Assembly: GCF_901933205.1 (NCBI RefSeq)
Contig: NC_044572.1
Location: 22,282,501-22,346,500 of the forward strand
DNA length: 64,000 nucleotides
Reading direction: 5' to 3'
Source: Camarhynchus parvulus
Lineage: Eukaryota > Chordata > Aves > Passeriformes > Thraupidae
Below, one piece after another: positions 13,311 to 27,783 of the stretch. The position numbers and the translations under genes are program-made. The notes below the pieces were generated by a model that did not search any database, was not told where the DNA came from, and saw nothing but the letters and a program-made list of their open reading frames with translations. Every line of letters begins with the position of its first letter. The first letter of the stretch is position 1.

Positions 13311-16300
13311 TAAATTCACCCAAGTAGAAGACAATTCATCATTTGATGTTTTCAACTTTAGCATGCTACTTTCCATTAAAATAAAATGGAAAATATTCGC
13401 TTTTATCACAATTTCTTTTAAGCTACTCTGACTGAAAGACCTCCAGCTGTAGCTTTAGAGGCGTGCTTAATACTGATGTCTGGACTTGATAAATTTAAAT
13501 GTGGAATTTCTTAAAAAGCACAGGCAGGGGTTAAGACCACTTCCTCAAATGACCAGGTCCCTCTTTTGACCCTCCCAGTCACAGAAAAGCCTCTATTCTT
13601 TATGTTTTTATCAGAAGGCATATGACCATGCTGTTTCAAGCTGGTTGTGCTGTTTCAAGGGCAAAAAATTAATTTTATCTATTTTTTTTTAAGCATCTGT
13701 TTCTGGAGTTCAAATCTATGTCTCATAATGTTTCTCAGGCAAAATATATTTTTCCTTGCATACAGAATGATACAAAATAATCTCTGATGAGACGTTGGAT
13801 TCCTGGAAAAAGATCATAAATACTAATTTTTTATCACTTTTTTGGTATCAATTTTATCACATTTGTATGTGGTAGGGATATTTTACCCATATGTGCCTAT
13901 TAACTTTATTTCCCAAGTCCCAGTTTTTCTCCAATTTTAGCAAAATCCATATTTCAATTTGCAACATGAAAGGAAAATGTAATTAATTCATATAAACACT
14001 GCAAAATTTAAAGAAAATGGTTTGTGGAGTCCAGGAGTAAACATTTCTGAATCTCTGAAGCCAGAGATCACATCTGCTGACCTGGCATGCTAAGCAACAT
14101 GCTACTGGATTCTGTAGATGGATCTTTTCCTCCTGTATTTCTGCTAGTGCTTGCATTTAAGTGCTCATGTATTGCGTGCATCCAAGTTGCCAGGGAATAA
14201 GTGTCCTCTGTGTGATCACACTTGTGGGTTCATGAGGGTCAGGAGCTACCTCAAAAATATGTGAAACCATTAGAAGTTGCAGGTATTTCTGAAGAGAGTA
14301 TTAGAAATAATAATGTTGAATAAAATGAGCAATGCTAAAGGCAAAACTCCTTGGTCTCCCTGAAAGCAATCTTATTGTCTTCTGCAGTATCATAGAGGAT
14401 GTAAATCACCCTGGATTTTCTGTGTGCATCTATCACAGCACTTCATTAAAAAACTGCCTAAGGTCTGCCCACACATCAAATGCTGAACTATCCTGCTGAA
14501 TTTGAGCACCCCAGGCAGCTATCCATGGGTAATAATGGGATTCTTTTGTCCCATCACTCCCAAACCAGAGTTATGTGCTTATGTATTAAATCAAAAGCAA
14601 TTCCCCTCATCACCATTCTCTTAATTAATCCATAATTTTTTTTGTAATAGTTCAAAACAAATGCTTTTCCAGATCCTAAACCTGTGACTCTAATCCCTAT
14701 AAATCCCCATTTGCTGCACACAAGATTTTTTCACCCTTCAGCTGTTTTTTTAAGTCATCAGAAATGCATCTGAACTCAAATGGAGCCATTTGTGCTCTTT
14801 CCTCTTCACACACTCCCCCTGCAAAAAGCAGTTTATGCTAAATCAAACAGCCTGCTTCATGCACCAACTATGATTGGGTTGTTGGGCAGGGGAGGTTTTT
14901 GGCAAGTTTCTGTTATAAAAGGGCTTGTTTAAGCAATAAAACTCTTCTTAATTTTCAGATAAATTTACTGCTTTAAAAGCTGCCAGACATATAGTGCTGG
15001 AAACTAAGAGTCTGCACAGAAATGCACGACACATACAGAATATCAACTGGCAGTGCAAGCTCACCTCATCCTGCCCTTTCAGATGTAGTTCAGAGGCTCA
15101 GTTAGTGCAGGATTAGCTAGCTACCCTCCTGATGTGACAGAGTAATTCAGTCTCTTCTCCCCTCTCACTTCTTACCTGGTCAGCCAAGTCTGGAAAAAGA
15201 ATTAGTTTGCCTCTAGGAATAGTGTAGGTGTTTACTCTGACTTTTTATAGTCAGCCACAGAAAAGCCTCTCTTCATAATTCTATCAGCATAATCTTAAAA
15301 AAAAATAAAAAGTTAATTTATGGTTTCCTGGTTTCCTGTGGGTTTAGTTAGCCTTGTTTCAAAATGTTCAAAATGTTTATTCTGGGAGGGACATTAGCCA
15401 CCACAAGAGCTTCTTCCTCTGAAGGTATGTTTTCTGTTTCCCAGCAGTAATTTGAGGGTAACTTTAGTAATCTGCATGGATATGTTCTAAACATCATTCT
15501 TCTAATGGAGAGTAAATTAAAATGAGACACTCTTTGCATCTCAGTAACAATACAGTATACTCCTCCCATGTGATTTCCCATTTAAATGCTACTACTTCAC
15601 AATTTGTATTAAAGTGGAAATGAGGTTTAGAGAAGATAGTAAGGCAGAAAAAAGGATATTGCACTGAGTGCTTAATCATGAGTCTTTTATTTGTCTTCCA
15701 GAGGAAACAGATTTTATTCAAAGAATTGTGGCTTTAATCTCCAAATATTGTGGTTTCATAAAATTAATTTTGTGATCCATTTTCTAATAGATGATTTCAA
15801 CCAGTTGTTATAGCAGGAAGTGCCGAGTCCTGGACCCAGCAGCTGGCACACCAGCCATTGCCCTCCTTGTCCTCAGAGGCTGCAAAATGTTTTGATGGCA
15901 GTCTGGCCTAGTTTGCATAAATGGTCTTTCTGCTGTCTTTCTGTGTTAGATTATTCTAAAGCAGTATACTCAGACATTGCCTCTCTCTCTCTCTGCTTGC
16001 TACATATCTTCAAATTTATAGGCATAAAAATATGATGTATGTGTACATATATATGAATACAATTTTGACAGACCATCAAAGATCAATGCCTATATCTTCA
16101 TTATCTTCTAACACTATAATGACCCTGGAGAGTTCTAATATTTTTTATCTATTTTTGAGTAACATTTTCCCACTATTAAGCAATTCTTATTCCTTTGGTT
16201 GTCTTGTCAGCATTAGTCTCAACGTCTTTCCTGACACACTACAAGAATTTTTTATTGATATTACCTGTTATTGGAAATTAACTTTTTTCAGAACACTGCT

Positions 16301-17124
16301 GGATAAAGTGAACACAGAAAATCTGTCTGATTGGAAGTTTGCGCTCCCACCCAGCTTTACCTGAGCCCTGTGCTGTTAAACATGATATTTAACAAGGCTG
16401 GGGAAGGAGTGGGAGTGACTTTCCTGGGAGAATCTAGTCTTTCATCACCGTACAGCCCTGTGCATGCACCTCTCACTGGCCCACCACGTATCAGCTAACC
16501 CACTTGAAATCACAGCTTTTTCCCTTGGTGTTTTTTCCCTATGACTTTACGAAGTCAGGGGCAGCAGTCAGGGGGAGCAGCCTACTTGATAAATCTGCAG
16601 TTTCTCTCCTCAAGCATCAAGGTGAAGGACGCTGGCTCTCGCTTGCTCGCTGTATTTTCTGCAGCAAAAGTTAACAGCATCAGAACGGGGTACCTGGGCT
16701 CTGCCAAAGCCCTCTGAACACTGAAAAGCAAAAGGGTCTTGGTGAGAATTCATTTAAAAGTGATATAGAGATATCAGGATATAGAAAACCAAGATAGGCT
16801 GCCACCTGAAAAGGTAATATATGTAGGAGTAGGTTAAGCTGAAAATAATGTATAAGTGTAGTTCTTTTTAACCATATTGTGTGCGTCTTTAAAATGAAGC
16901 CAAAGTTGAGCAGAGATGTCTATTTGGTTGACATTATTAAATGGAATCTTTTAATAACTCCAGGTCATGCACAGTATTCATTCATTCAGTTAACATCAAA
17001 GTAGTTGGAGCTTTCAATTTTTTGTATAAATAAACCTTAGCAATGAGCAAGGCTTTTAGATGTCACAAAATGAGAAAATCACAAATCCGTTCCATGTACT
17101 GCAATATAATAATTATGATGATAA

Positions 17125-17149
17125 AATAATAATAATAATAATAATAATA
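17125..17149. repeat. (AAT)n microsatellite
   Basis: About eight AAT units within a wider AT-rich patch (17103-17150). On the minus strand it reads as poly-Tyr or poly-Ile, which explains the short frame there. Confidence 0.93.
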
Positions 17150-20100
17150 GATAGAAGCAGCAATGAAAAACAAGACTGTATTGCCATCTTGGGGTTTCTG
17201 ATGACAAAGCAAGCCTTTAGTTTTGTTGTCAAAATTTAACCATACAGTTAAACGCATCACAGTCTCTCCTGTGCTAAAAAATGCACAAACTAAAAAAACC
17301 TATAAAAAGCATCCCACAACATTAATTTTAGTGTCCTTGAAGCAGACAATACTAAGTAAGCAAACATAAGTTTCAGCCTACTCTGGTTTACAAGAACATA
17401 CCTGTATTTCAGTATTTACATCCATGCATACTAGCATTTGGTTATATTTTTGGCATGAGAAACTGATTTAGTGTGTACAGCTGTTGGCACTTACTGTTAA
17501 GCCTTTATGGTGCTTGTGGATTTAAACTCTAATTCAGACAGAGATTTAGCTCCTGTTAAACTTCAAAGCTAGCAAATATGCTTACATTTTAGCTAGCATT
17601 GCTGCTGCCACCCAGAAAATGCACTGATAAGTTAACTCAGAGAAAGCTCCAGGAATGATTGTAAATGCTGAGATCTTGTTAGTTCATCTTGAGGGTGTTT
17701 TTTCCAGCATCTCTATGTTTATTGGAGGAAAAGTAAGTTATGTCTTTTGGTGCCAAGGTAAACCTGTATTACCCAAACTATTTTCATTTGAAGGAAAAAT
17801 AACTGGTTTGGCAATATCTGAGGAATTTCACCTTAGAATCTGGATGTGGGAAATTAGGCAAACATGTTAAGAAACCTTCTTGTGGACAAAGGAACACATA
17901 TTCAGCTGTAAGAACACACTAATCAAAGACAGAACTACACCAGCATGAAGGTCCCCTACTACATGTGCTTGTGTGGTCTCTGCTTTTTTCCCTTGGAAAA
18001 TAGATGGACCCACTGTTCCTCTGGTGTTCCCATGAGGACTGGGCCGAGGTCCTTCCCTGTAGCCCCTGCTCCTGTACCTCTGCATCAGGACATTGGCTTT
18101 TAAAGAGATGATCCTTTAAAAGCAGGACACTGGCCCTGACTTTGTGGGGCCAAGTTTTGCACATGGGCTCTGTACTCTGTGGCCTCCTCAGGTAACAACC
18201 TGAGTGGTAGAAGACCTCATAATTTCTTGCTTTCAGTTAGCAAGGGGTGCTGTTAGCAGGATTCTGCTCCTGTAACTCAAAAAAAATCACCTTGGTTTGA
18301 TGCTTGTCAAGAAACACATGCATACTTGTAACACAAATTTCACATTCCTCACATCCCTAGTAAGATTTAAAAAAATAGTCAAACAAGAGAAACAGTAATA
18401 TGGTGTTAGATTCCCTCAAACAGCTGGTTTATAAGTGGATTTGAAGTTTTGCAAGAATTTTGTATATATCATAGGTACTGTCCTCCTTAACTTCCAATGA
18501 ATTTCTATGCTGCAAAGCAACTATCACATACACAAATTTCTATATGTGTGCAATTTAGAGGGTTTAAAATTAGGTCCGGTCCTGAAAACTTTGAACTTTC
18601 TAAGAGGTAGCCCTATAAGCAGCCCCCTCAAAAAGAAAATATTTAAATGAATAAAATGAAGGAAGCTCGTATGTTTTACAAGAGGGGGTGTTAGAGATGA
18701 AACTACATCAGAATATTGATAGTATGATTCAATGCAGTTGACAGTTTCACACATATTTTTCTATTAAAGCATTCTTTAGTTTCAGTGAAATGCCTGCTTA
18801 TTTCTAACTTTAGACAAATCTATTACCAGTTTATATTTTAACTATCTCTATTTTACAATTATTTAGAACCATCACCTCTTCCAGTATAACATTTGTTATA
18901 CTTCTGCTTCTTTGCAACACTTTTTTCTCTTGAATTTGGGGGTATGGATGCTCTCAATTTTGTTTTATTTATTGAATAATCTGCAATAGAAATAACAATT
19001 TTCTCTGCTCTATCCTTTTAAGCACATCATTCTCTTCCCTTGGAAACAGCATACTCTTGACATTTCTAGTCTAGTCTAGCTTCTTTTTATATGAAGACCA
19101 AAGTTAAAAACAAAAAATTAATTTCTGTAGTCTATCGTATCATTTCAATGTCTTTTTGCCTTAAAGACACAATTTTTTCTTGCTCATTGTGAAACTAGAG
19201 ATTTTCTTGTTGCTACTTATTCCTATGCCATTTATTACATTCTCTAATTTCTGTTATAGCTTCACACTTAGCTGTTCTTCATACACTGATTTTTCAGTGT
19301 ATATTCTTGTTCATACTTCCAAAAATTACTTCCACTCTGACTGTAACTCTTCCTGAAGAGCAAGTTTTTGATAGTTTCTTGCTGCATAGTTATGCTTTTC
19401 TCACACTGCCTTTTCCATAATTAAATTTAAAAGTTTTTCTCACTCTTTCAGAATTTTTTCATGTGAATTAACCCCTTCCATCCATCATTCTTTTATCTAA
19501 ACTAGTTTTGATTACAAACCAGATTACTCCAATGGTAGTGGATTGTTAGATACAGAACTGATTGTGATGCTTATAATAAAGGTTTACAGACACTCTGTGT
19601 TTTAAGAACAAGCTTTCCCTTGCTCTTGGTTATTGGGCTGAAATTTTGCTTATGTATGACAAGATTTAGCAAATTACAGTGAAAATACATAGTATTTGCA
19701 AAGTCAAGAATAACGAAGCGAGAAGGCTTCAGAATCAATACCGTTGGGACACCCTAAAGTGGTACTTTTATGGATCTGCCCTTTAATTAAATCTTTAATC
19801 TGAGGTTGCATGTTGTCTTCAGTGAGGAAACATCCCTGAATCAGTACTGAAGATGGACTGTACTTGAGAATTTAATCCCTTTTGTGCAAGGGATGCAGCT
19901 CCTGCCTGCAAAAGAACTGATGATGTGAAATGAGAGGGAAACAAGAACACGTGGGTTTGGAAAGCAGTTATGGAAATAGGTGTGGACAGAAACTGCTAGA
20001 ACAGCAAGGCATGCAAATATCACTCAGGAAGAAAGAGTTACAAGATAAGAAGGAACAGGAGAAATAATCAGTAAATGAGGAGAAATACCAGGATAAAGCA

Positions 20101-23100
20101 CAGCAGGAAACTCTCCGTGTCAGCCACTTAGCACCGCCAATGTCTAAATCATTACATTTATGGATGAGGAATTGAGTGAATAGGTCACATTTCACGACTC
20201 TAATTCTGTTAAAGAGAGTACTATAGATATTGTATTGGCACACAGTGTTGCATTGAAAATAATACAAAGGACTTATACAACATAAAAAATGCTGGGCTCT
20301 GGAAAAAAGAGCAAAGAATGGAATGTATAATGCTGTTTTCAAATACATTTTCATCTTTTACTACTGCTAGATAATATAAGACCGAAATTTCCTAGTCCCA
20401 AATGCTTTTTTCTGATTGAGAAATCCTGTCTTTCAAAAACCATGTTTGCATCACATCTGCTGTGCTTCTGAGCACCTGCAATCCAGCAATTTTGAAATGC
20501 TGAAGTAGCAGTTCAGGGGAACAGACAATCAGGTTGTGTCACATAACAGAAACTAATGCAAATAAGGGTAACATAAAGCAAAGCAGGATGACATCAGCAT
20601 TAAGTAAAGGAATAGTGTACAACATAAGCACAAAAGCAGGACATAAACAATATGATAATTCTGTGGTTTCACTGAACTAAGAACATTTATTTCCCCAGTT
20701 TGAAATTTTCTTAAAATTAATGCTTCCTTTATAATATCATGCAATATTTTCTTAAATGGTACGAGGGGAGGCTTGTATTTGTAGGTCTGGTACACAGAGA
20801 CGCTTCAGCTGCAAACCAGAGGAAGTGCATGTAGCAGAGTAGCTCCAGAGCAGCAGAAGCAGCATTATCAAATACCACTGAGCACACTCTGGTGATTAGG
20901 AATGACTCAAGGCAATGCATTCCAAAGAAATGTCACAAGAAACAATTCTTTATTTTAAACTTACCAGTCTGTGCAGATCAGTGAGCTTTAAAGAACTGTT
21001 AAACCTGCTGCCCTGCCAATGCTCTGCTGCTTTCTTATTACTCAGTGATAAAGTGAATAAATTGGTAGTATTCATCCTTTTTAAATTGCATGTTACTTAG
21101 AATAATGAGATTCCTTTCATCATTAGCCCTCAAAAAATTCTTGCAAATAATGCAGAGCTTCTTTTAAATTTAATGTCTTGATAAGCTAAATTGTTAAATG
21201 CTAGATGCTATGGAATTACATTTGGTGTTCTTTAGAATGAATGCTAATTAACATGTAAATTAGCAATTTAACCCTCTTTAAATTGGAAAAAAAACCCATG
21301 GGACACCTAATTTCATAGTTGTTAATGATGGTCCAACGACTGTAGAATTTTTCTTAAGCATTTCATTATATAAGGAATTACAAAAGTGTACTATCTGGTT
21401 TTGGCATTTAAGACATAGCAATAACCAGAATGTCAGTTAGAGGAAGTGCTTTTCATTAATGCCTGTGTTATTGTTCTTTCTGTTCTTCTCAGATGGTATA
21501 CTTTTTAATTACTAAAGTTTTAAAAGTAATTTTCCTAGCAGTAGGAATGGTTGATGTAGTGTAATGGATGGCTTATTAAAATAAGCAAGGAATTGTAAGG
21601 ATTAGGTTTATAACAAAACCAAAGTGATGATGCCAAACCACAGAAAAATACAAAATTACCTCTCAAACCATCATTTTGGATTTTAATTTTGTACAATAAA
21701 TCCTCACTCAGAGCATGAAGGAATACATTCTTCTTCAATTATATTTAGACTAAAGGTCCAGTTAACCCGGTGGAAACTTGGAATCTCTGCTTCAAATAAT
21801 TTCCCATTACTTTAAACTTTGCTCCCATTTAGAATACAGACAAAGATCCCAAAACGAGATTAATTAAAACATTCTGCTATGACTGTTTTAACGTGGCAAT
21901 GATAACTGGAACCAAAAACAAAAAATGAAACAAAAGATTTTTTGAAACATTCCATTCAAATTAAAAAAAAAGGTTTTAACCAGGTCATACTTCTTTATCC
22001 TAGTGCATAAAAAGAGTTTTTAAAATCAACAGATTCGTCTTCGGTTCCGAGTTCTGAAATGCTAAGACACACATTACATAGAATATGACTTAATTAAATG
22101 ATCTAAGCATGTAGAACCTAAATATTTTTGTTTAGATTATTATTCCCTGTTAACCTTTAGAACAGCCAGACTGAAGTCATGTCTGTGTTATTTAATAAAT
22201 AAGATCAATTATGTTGGGTGTTGTTGTCCTTTTAAACATCTCTGTATTCAGGGATACAGAATTTTTCCACTTTTAAAATACCAGATATTCTATAAAGACA
22301 GAAGAAACAGAATAAACAGAATTTGTTCTGTCTACTTCCATGTAAAATGTTGCCATTCATGTGAAATGGGCTCACAATGAGCTAGCAAGAGCTGGGCAAG
22401 ACTGACTGTAGATGTACATTCCATTTCCTGTGCCAGCTTCAGAGCAGGCAAATATTACATAATACTGTGTATAGGCCACATATTTTGCACAATTGGTTGG
22501 GTTTTTTGTGATAAATCAGTAGATCTGGAATACTTTGTGTCATTTTAAGGTCAAGAACTACAGTGTCTACAAATAGTGAGGTGAGAGGCAAAGCACTGCC
22601 AGGTGCTTTGATTGGCTTTGGTGACTGAGTGCTCACAAGTACTTGAACTCGTATTTCTGGAATGACTTTTAGAATAAGGTATTATTCAACCAGATTAAGG
22701 AACCTGTTCCACAGGATATGCCACGTCTCTGCATATCTTACCTGAGGCAGCCCTGTGCCATAATCAGCTTTTTGGAAATACAGCAATTAGCTGTCACAGC
22801 AAAATGTTAAATGTTCACAGAAAAATTACATTTCTCTTGGCTTCTGCGTAACTTTTGAACTTGCTGATAACTTTCCCTCACCTGAAAAAATGATAATACT
22901 TTTAATCCCATTGACATACCCAAGGTATATCTGGCGCTATAAACATCTGTCCAGAATTTGTATCTATTCTAGTTCTGTTCATTTTTAAACACCTGTACCT
23001 TCCAAGCAGTAATTAATATGCAAGAATGTAGCTGCACAATTGATTCCTGTGGAGCTTTAAGTGATGCTTATCAACTAGGTTTGTGTTCATGGAACCTTAC

Positions 23101-23493
23101 AATGTGCCTTGTACGTCTTTAAGGGGCATTCCTAGCAGAAACAAATATTTTAAAGCAAAATAGAAACATATTCTGTGCATCACCAAGACAGCAGTAAAAA
23201 GGGTGAGATTAGTAATTTATCATCCTTACTTAGTTAAACGCATTAATTAACATATTTTAATATGTCTCTAACGAAAAAATAAAGGAGGTAACCCAGACTG
23301 ATTATCATTCCACATTTTTTACAATTTTATAATAATTAGGTTTTATCAGAAATAATTTAAAAGGTGAGGGCTCTTTAAGCATCTTCTCAGATTAAATTTC
23401 AAGGGAATGAATAGAGAAATGTAGGTGACATGCATGAGAATACCAAACAAATGCAGGTGATGGAACAGTAAAAAATGTATATTTCTTGAAAAT

Positions 23494-23542
23494 AAACCAA
23501 ACCAAAACCAAACCAAACTAAACCAAACCAAATCAAAAAACC
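23494..23542. repeat. (AAACC)n simple repeat
   Basis: About nine imperfect AAACC units with occasional AAAACC, AAACT and AAATC variants, ending in an A run and CC. No recognisable element lies next to it. Confidence 0.9.
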
Positions 23543-24380
23543 TAAACTCTATGTTTTTAGAGTAGAATAGTTACTCAAGAATGTGATAAGATCAAACTAT
23601 ATTTCATATATTTCATACAGACAGTTTGCACCATTTAGTTTCAAAGAATTTGAAATGGTTCATAAAGATTGACATACTTTGCTTCAGCAGTGTTACTTTA
23701 GAAAAATACATTTCAAAATTTCTTGTAAGGAATGTAATAATACTTTCATAATATTAATTATAACATAACCACACCATTTGTCATTCTTGAGATACAGAAA
23801 CTTTGGAAACTGCAACTTTGAGACATTATGTTGCATTGCTGTTTAGATGCATTAACATTTAGACACTTGATAATTTCATTTTTCATATGAGTTTTCCAAA
23901 TTTTTTTCCCCCACTAAGACTAAAAATTAAAGAAATCCCAGATATCAAAGTTTTCTGCATAGCAGAAATTCTAGTCTTTTAACAAGTGTGTAAGTATACA
24001 GGAATTGACAGACACCCCCTGGAACTCTGTGACATACTTTATGCTTATGTTAGCATTTCTTGGCTTGTTTTCAGCTCTTAACATGTTGATGGATTCCAAG
24101 TATTGCTTCCTTCAAAAGAGACACCTAAATACTTGTGTTGAAAAGTCAAATTCCATTGATGTGTGTTTTCACTTTCCATTTAGGATCTGTGGTATCCAGC
24201 ATGATACTAAATCATTTCTGGCAGAAGAAAAACAGAGAATGGCTTGTGTTCTGAACCTGCCCGCGATCTCCTGTTTTAGCCCAGATTGTGTGAATATCAA
24301 ATCATAATTAATTGAGAAACTATAGGGTAAAGTAATACTATGTTTGGGGGTAAACCAATGCAGTTTATTAGGGAACATAA

Positions 24381-24514
24381 TCTCCCCAGGCAAGAGGTCA
24401 CAACACCAAGCCCGAGTTCAAGAAGTGCTTGGACAATGCTGTCAGGCACACGGTGTGAGTCTTGTGCAGGGCCAGGGGTTGGACCCAATCATCCGGCTAA
24501 GAATATTCTGTGAT
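24381..24514 (+). mobile_element. CR1 LINE 3'-end fragment
   Basis: The last ~130 bp of a CR1 element in + orientation. Readable blocks are CCCCAGGCAAGAGGTCACAA, CACCAAGCCCGAGTTCAAG, TTGGACAATGCTGTCAGGCA and GCAGGGCCAGGGGTTGGAC, ending in the diagnostic ATTCTGTGAT. It is severely 5'-truncated, as is usual for CR1, and contains only the 3' UTR and the end of ORF2. No target-site duplication is expected for this family. It sits in intron 2 in the same orientation as the gene. Confidence 0.88.
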
Positions 24515-27500
24515 AATTACCAATATTTGCATACAAAAATGTTGCCTAAAAGGTTCAATGTAATTCTCACCTTTCAAAAGGAATCCAGAAGATTCAGATT
24601 CAGTCCCATCTTTACTTCAAAGCAACATTAATTCTTCTCATTTGTTCATAATGACCATCTTTTCTGAGTTCTGTGTTACTTTTATATAATTTGATTCTGA
24701 CTTAAACCAAACATTCAATTGACTGACATAATCTTGGCTCTCAAGAACCCATGTCAGATTCTGATTTCCTTCCCATTTTGAAATTTAGCACACCATAATG
24801 TTGATTTTCTTGGTTAAAAAAAATGGGAAAAAAATTGAGATTCTGGCTTTCAGTTTGATAATAACGAGAAATTGGAACAGTACACATGTCAAACACCAAG
24901 TCATAGCCTAACACATCTAAACATGGAGTGCATCAGAAGTGTGCAGCAATTGTTATAGAAATTTTGTTATATCCAGGGAAATGAACAAAATTTTTTCTTA
25001 CATAATTCTTTTCATTGTTGCACAAGGTCTCTCTAAAAGCTAACCCTACAATATGTGGAAAAACAATTTTTTTTCAGAAATTAAAATGATAACATTTAAT
25101 CCAGCTGTCCTACTTTTCCTTGTCTCCAGAACCGTTTCCAGTATTGTTTTAAAACTCACCAAGTCTAAAGAATATGAAACCACTATCACCATATTTTATC
25201 TGCTTTGGTGAATATTTTAAGATGCTTCTTTTTCATTTCAGTACATGTAATCACAGTATTTCTCTTTTTTTGAAAGATATAATTAAAATCCAGGGTGTAG
25301 AAAAGTATGGATTACTGGGATAAAAAACATGGTATAAATACAAGAGCAACTTCGAATTTCAAAGGAATGAAAATTTCATGGGAGGGAGTAGCAAAGCTTG
25401 CTTAAAAGGTTCTTTGTGTCAAGTGATAGGAAAGAATTTGAAAAGCGACATACTATTTCAGAAACAGTGAGTGATAGTTCATCTTTTGACTCTTAAACAT
25501 GCTCATGTCTACATGAAAAACTAGATGTGTTTATAGCATTATTTGATGTACGAGTAAACAGACATTATCTGGAGCATGGCTAAGAGGATAACATTAAATG
25601 TTACCTCCCATAACTGCAGAACATATCAGTGGGTAAGAGAAGTAGTACAGGATTGCTCTTATAAAAGTACATCATGTTCATTTCTACTCTCTTTTCAGGG
25701 GACAGTTTCTAGAATACTGTTAAAATTTTAAATTATGGCATCACAATTGAAGTGGGTCAAGTTTCAGCTCAGTGACATGTAGCACACCATTAAGTTCAAG
25801 GGGACAAAATACAAATCACAAGCTGCAAATAAATATTTTAAGCTCATGGTAATAAAAAGGGAGCTAGATAGGACCAACATATCTTTGCCTTGATAAACTG
25901 GAAAATTAGGGCAAACTCTTCATGGCTTGGTCATCTCTTTCTATGACACACTGAATTTGTTTAAGAAGCACCTTATCGCTCTTGTCATTTCAGAAGGAAA
26001 TTCTGTTTAACTGGGAAGAGAGATAGATAAGCCAAGTAGATGGAGGAAAGGAGACTAACATCAAAGGACAGAACACACAATAATAATGTGAGGCAAAATT
26101 TGGAAAATAATTAAACAAACTATAAAATATAATGAAAACAATCTTTTTACATATCAGTACAATGTACTGGGATGTGTTCTCAGAAGACTGCCTCTGATAA
26201 CCAAAGGCTAAACCAGGCTCTTGAATTACTATCCCTGAAAAAGAAAAAAATCCAACGCCCCCCCCCAAAAAAACCCCAACATATGTTCATATTTTTCTGC
26301 AAATAAACCAGAAACTGGAACATAAACTGCTACTCCAATCCCATGCATGAAGAAATTAAAATTAACAGATCTTCTATCTGAATGTTCTTCCTCTGTGGGC
26401 CTCCCTTATGACAAGAATAGCACAAATATACTTCATCCATATTATGGGTCTCTACAAATAATAACATGTGCATTAAAGCTGATCTTTAATCTATATCTTA
26501 TTTTTAATCTATAATCTTTAATCTATATGTCTATATTAGCATTATGATGATCAACACAGACATATGGGAAATAAATAAGATAATTGTATATAGCAAATGC
26601 AAATAAAATATTTGCATATATCTGTATAAATAACAAACTGTAACATAAACTTATTTTAGGAACTTAGTTTCATAAAGGTGAATGAGCTTGTAAAATGGGC
26701 TGGGAGGAGAAAAATCAAACAGAAAGATGTGAGAGAGAACAAAGAAATTTCAAAGAGCACTTCGGCAGATGGTTTAAGAACCCAAATCCCAGAACAGGAA
26801 AAGACCAAATAGGTTATAAACAGCTAATCTCATTCAGAAGGAAAGTCAATTCTCTCTGTCTTAAATTTATAATAAAGGAGAGAAAGGAAAAATGGATGGT
26901 AAATACTATAAATCACAAGTTTAGAAATTGGAAAAGAAGTGATGGAGGAAGTAAAAAGGGCAAAAGAAAAATCTGTAGTCATCAGAGGTGAGGGCAAGAA
27001 AGTTTCTGGAAATGTATTAAGAACATAAAGTATCTTCTGGTCCAAATTGAAATTGTTTACTTGTTAGCAGTGATATATTAAAAAAAACACTATTCAAAAC
27101 AGATTTCTGTTCTATGCTTGGAACAATGCCAGATGACTTAGCCACATCCATGATATTTACAATGATTGTGAGGTACCATTCTATCAATATTTAAGAAGGG
27201 CCTTAAACAACATGTTCTAGAAACAAATATTTTTGTCTCAGCTGGTTCAGGCCATAAACTCCACTAATATTTAATGTTTATTTTTAATGAGTGTCAGAGC
27301 ACTAGAAGAAAAAGCATCAAGCTAGATGATGCCATGATAGGATTTAAAAAGAATAAATAGGAAAATCTCTCATTTTGACATTAGTGCCAGGGAGAATACT
27401 GGCATGACTGATACAGATCTCTATAAAATGTTGAAGAATTGTAATGCAATTAATTTATTATGGATTATATAAAAGAGCTTTGCCAAAGTAACCTTAATTA

Positions 27501-27759
27501 ATTTATTTTTCTGGATGTCCCCTATCTTGTGTTAGTGAAAAGATTTGATTGGATGATTACAAAATTCCTTTGTGGTCTTTTCTGATTGAGGGAAACTGCA
27601 AGGAAATCTCATGTATTAAAGCTCCTTTATTTGGAGCAGGCATTTTTTATTATAGAATTGCTGCTAGATTCCTGGTTACCTTTAACCATCCTACTCCAGA
27701 AGAGCTCAGTCTACTTTGAGCAAATACAAGAGAAATAATATTTTGGTTTTGACTGATTT

Positions 27760-27783
27760 AAAAAAAAAAAAAAAAAAAAAAAA
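27760..27783. repeat. Poly(A) run of 24 A
   Basis: An uninterrupted run of 24 A on the + strand, followed by GCCACAAATTC. It could be the tail of a retroposed sequence, but the upstream sequence is not recognisable. Confidence 0.9.

Noticed and set aside
14925..14945. TATAAAAG followed closely by AATAAA, resembling an LTR promoter and poly(A) signal
   Set aside because: No LTR termini, no partner and no recognisable family sequence around it; this can occur by chance in AT-rich DNA.
26695..26991. 98-residue Lys/Arg-rich open frame
   Set aside because: Purine-rich low-complexity DNA with no recognisable domain, and no matching splice context.
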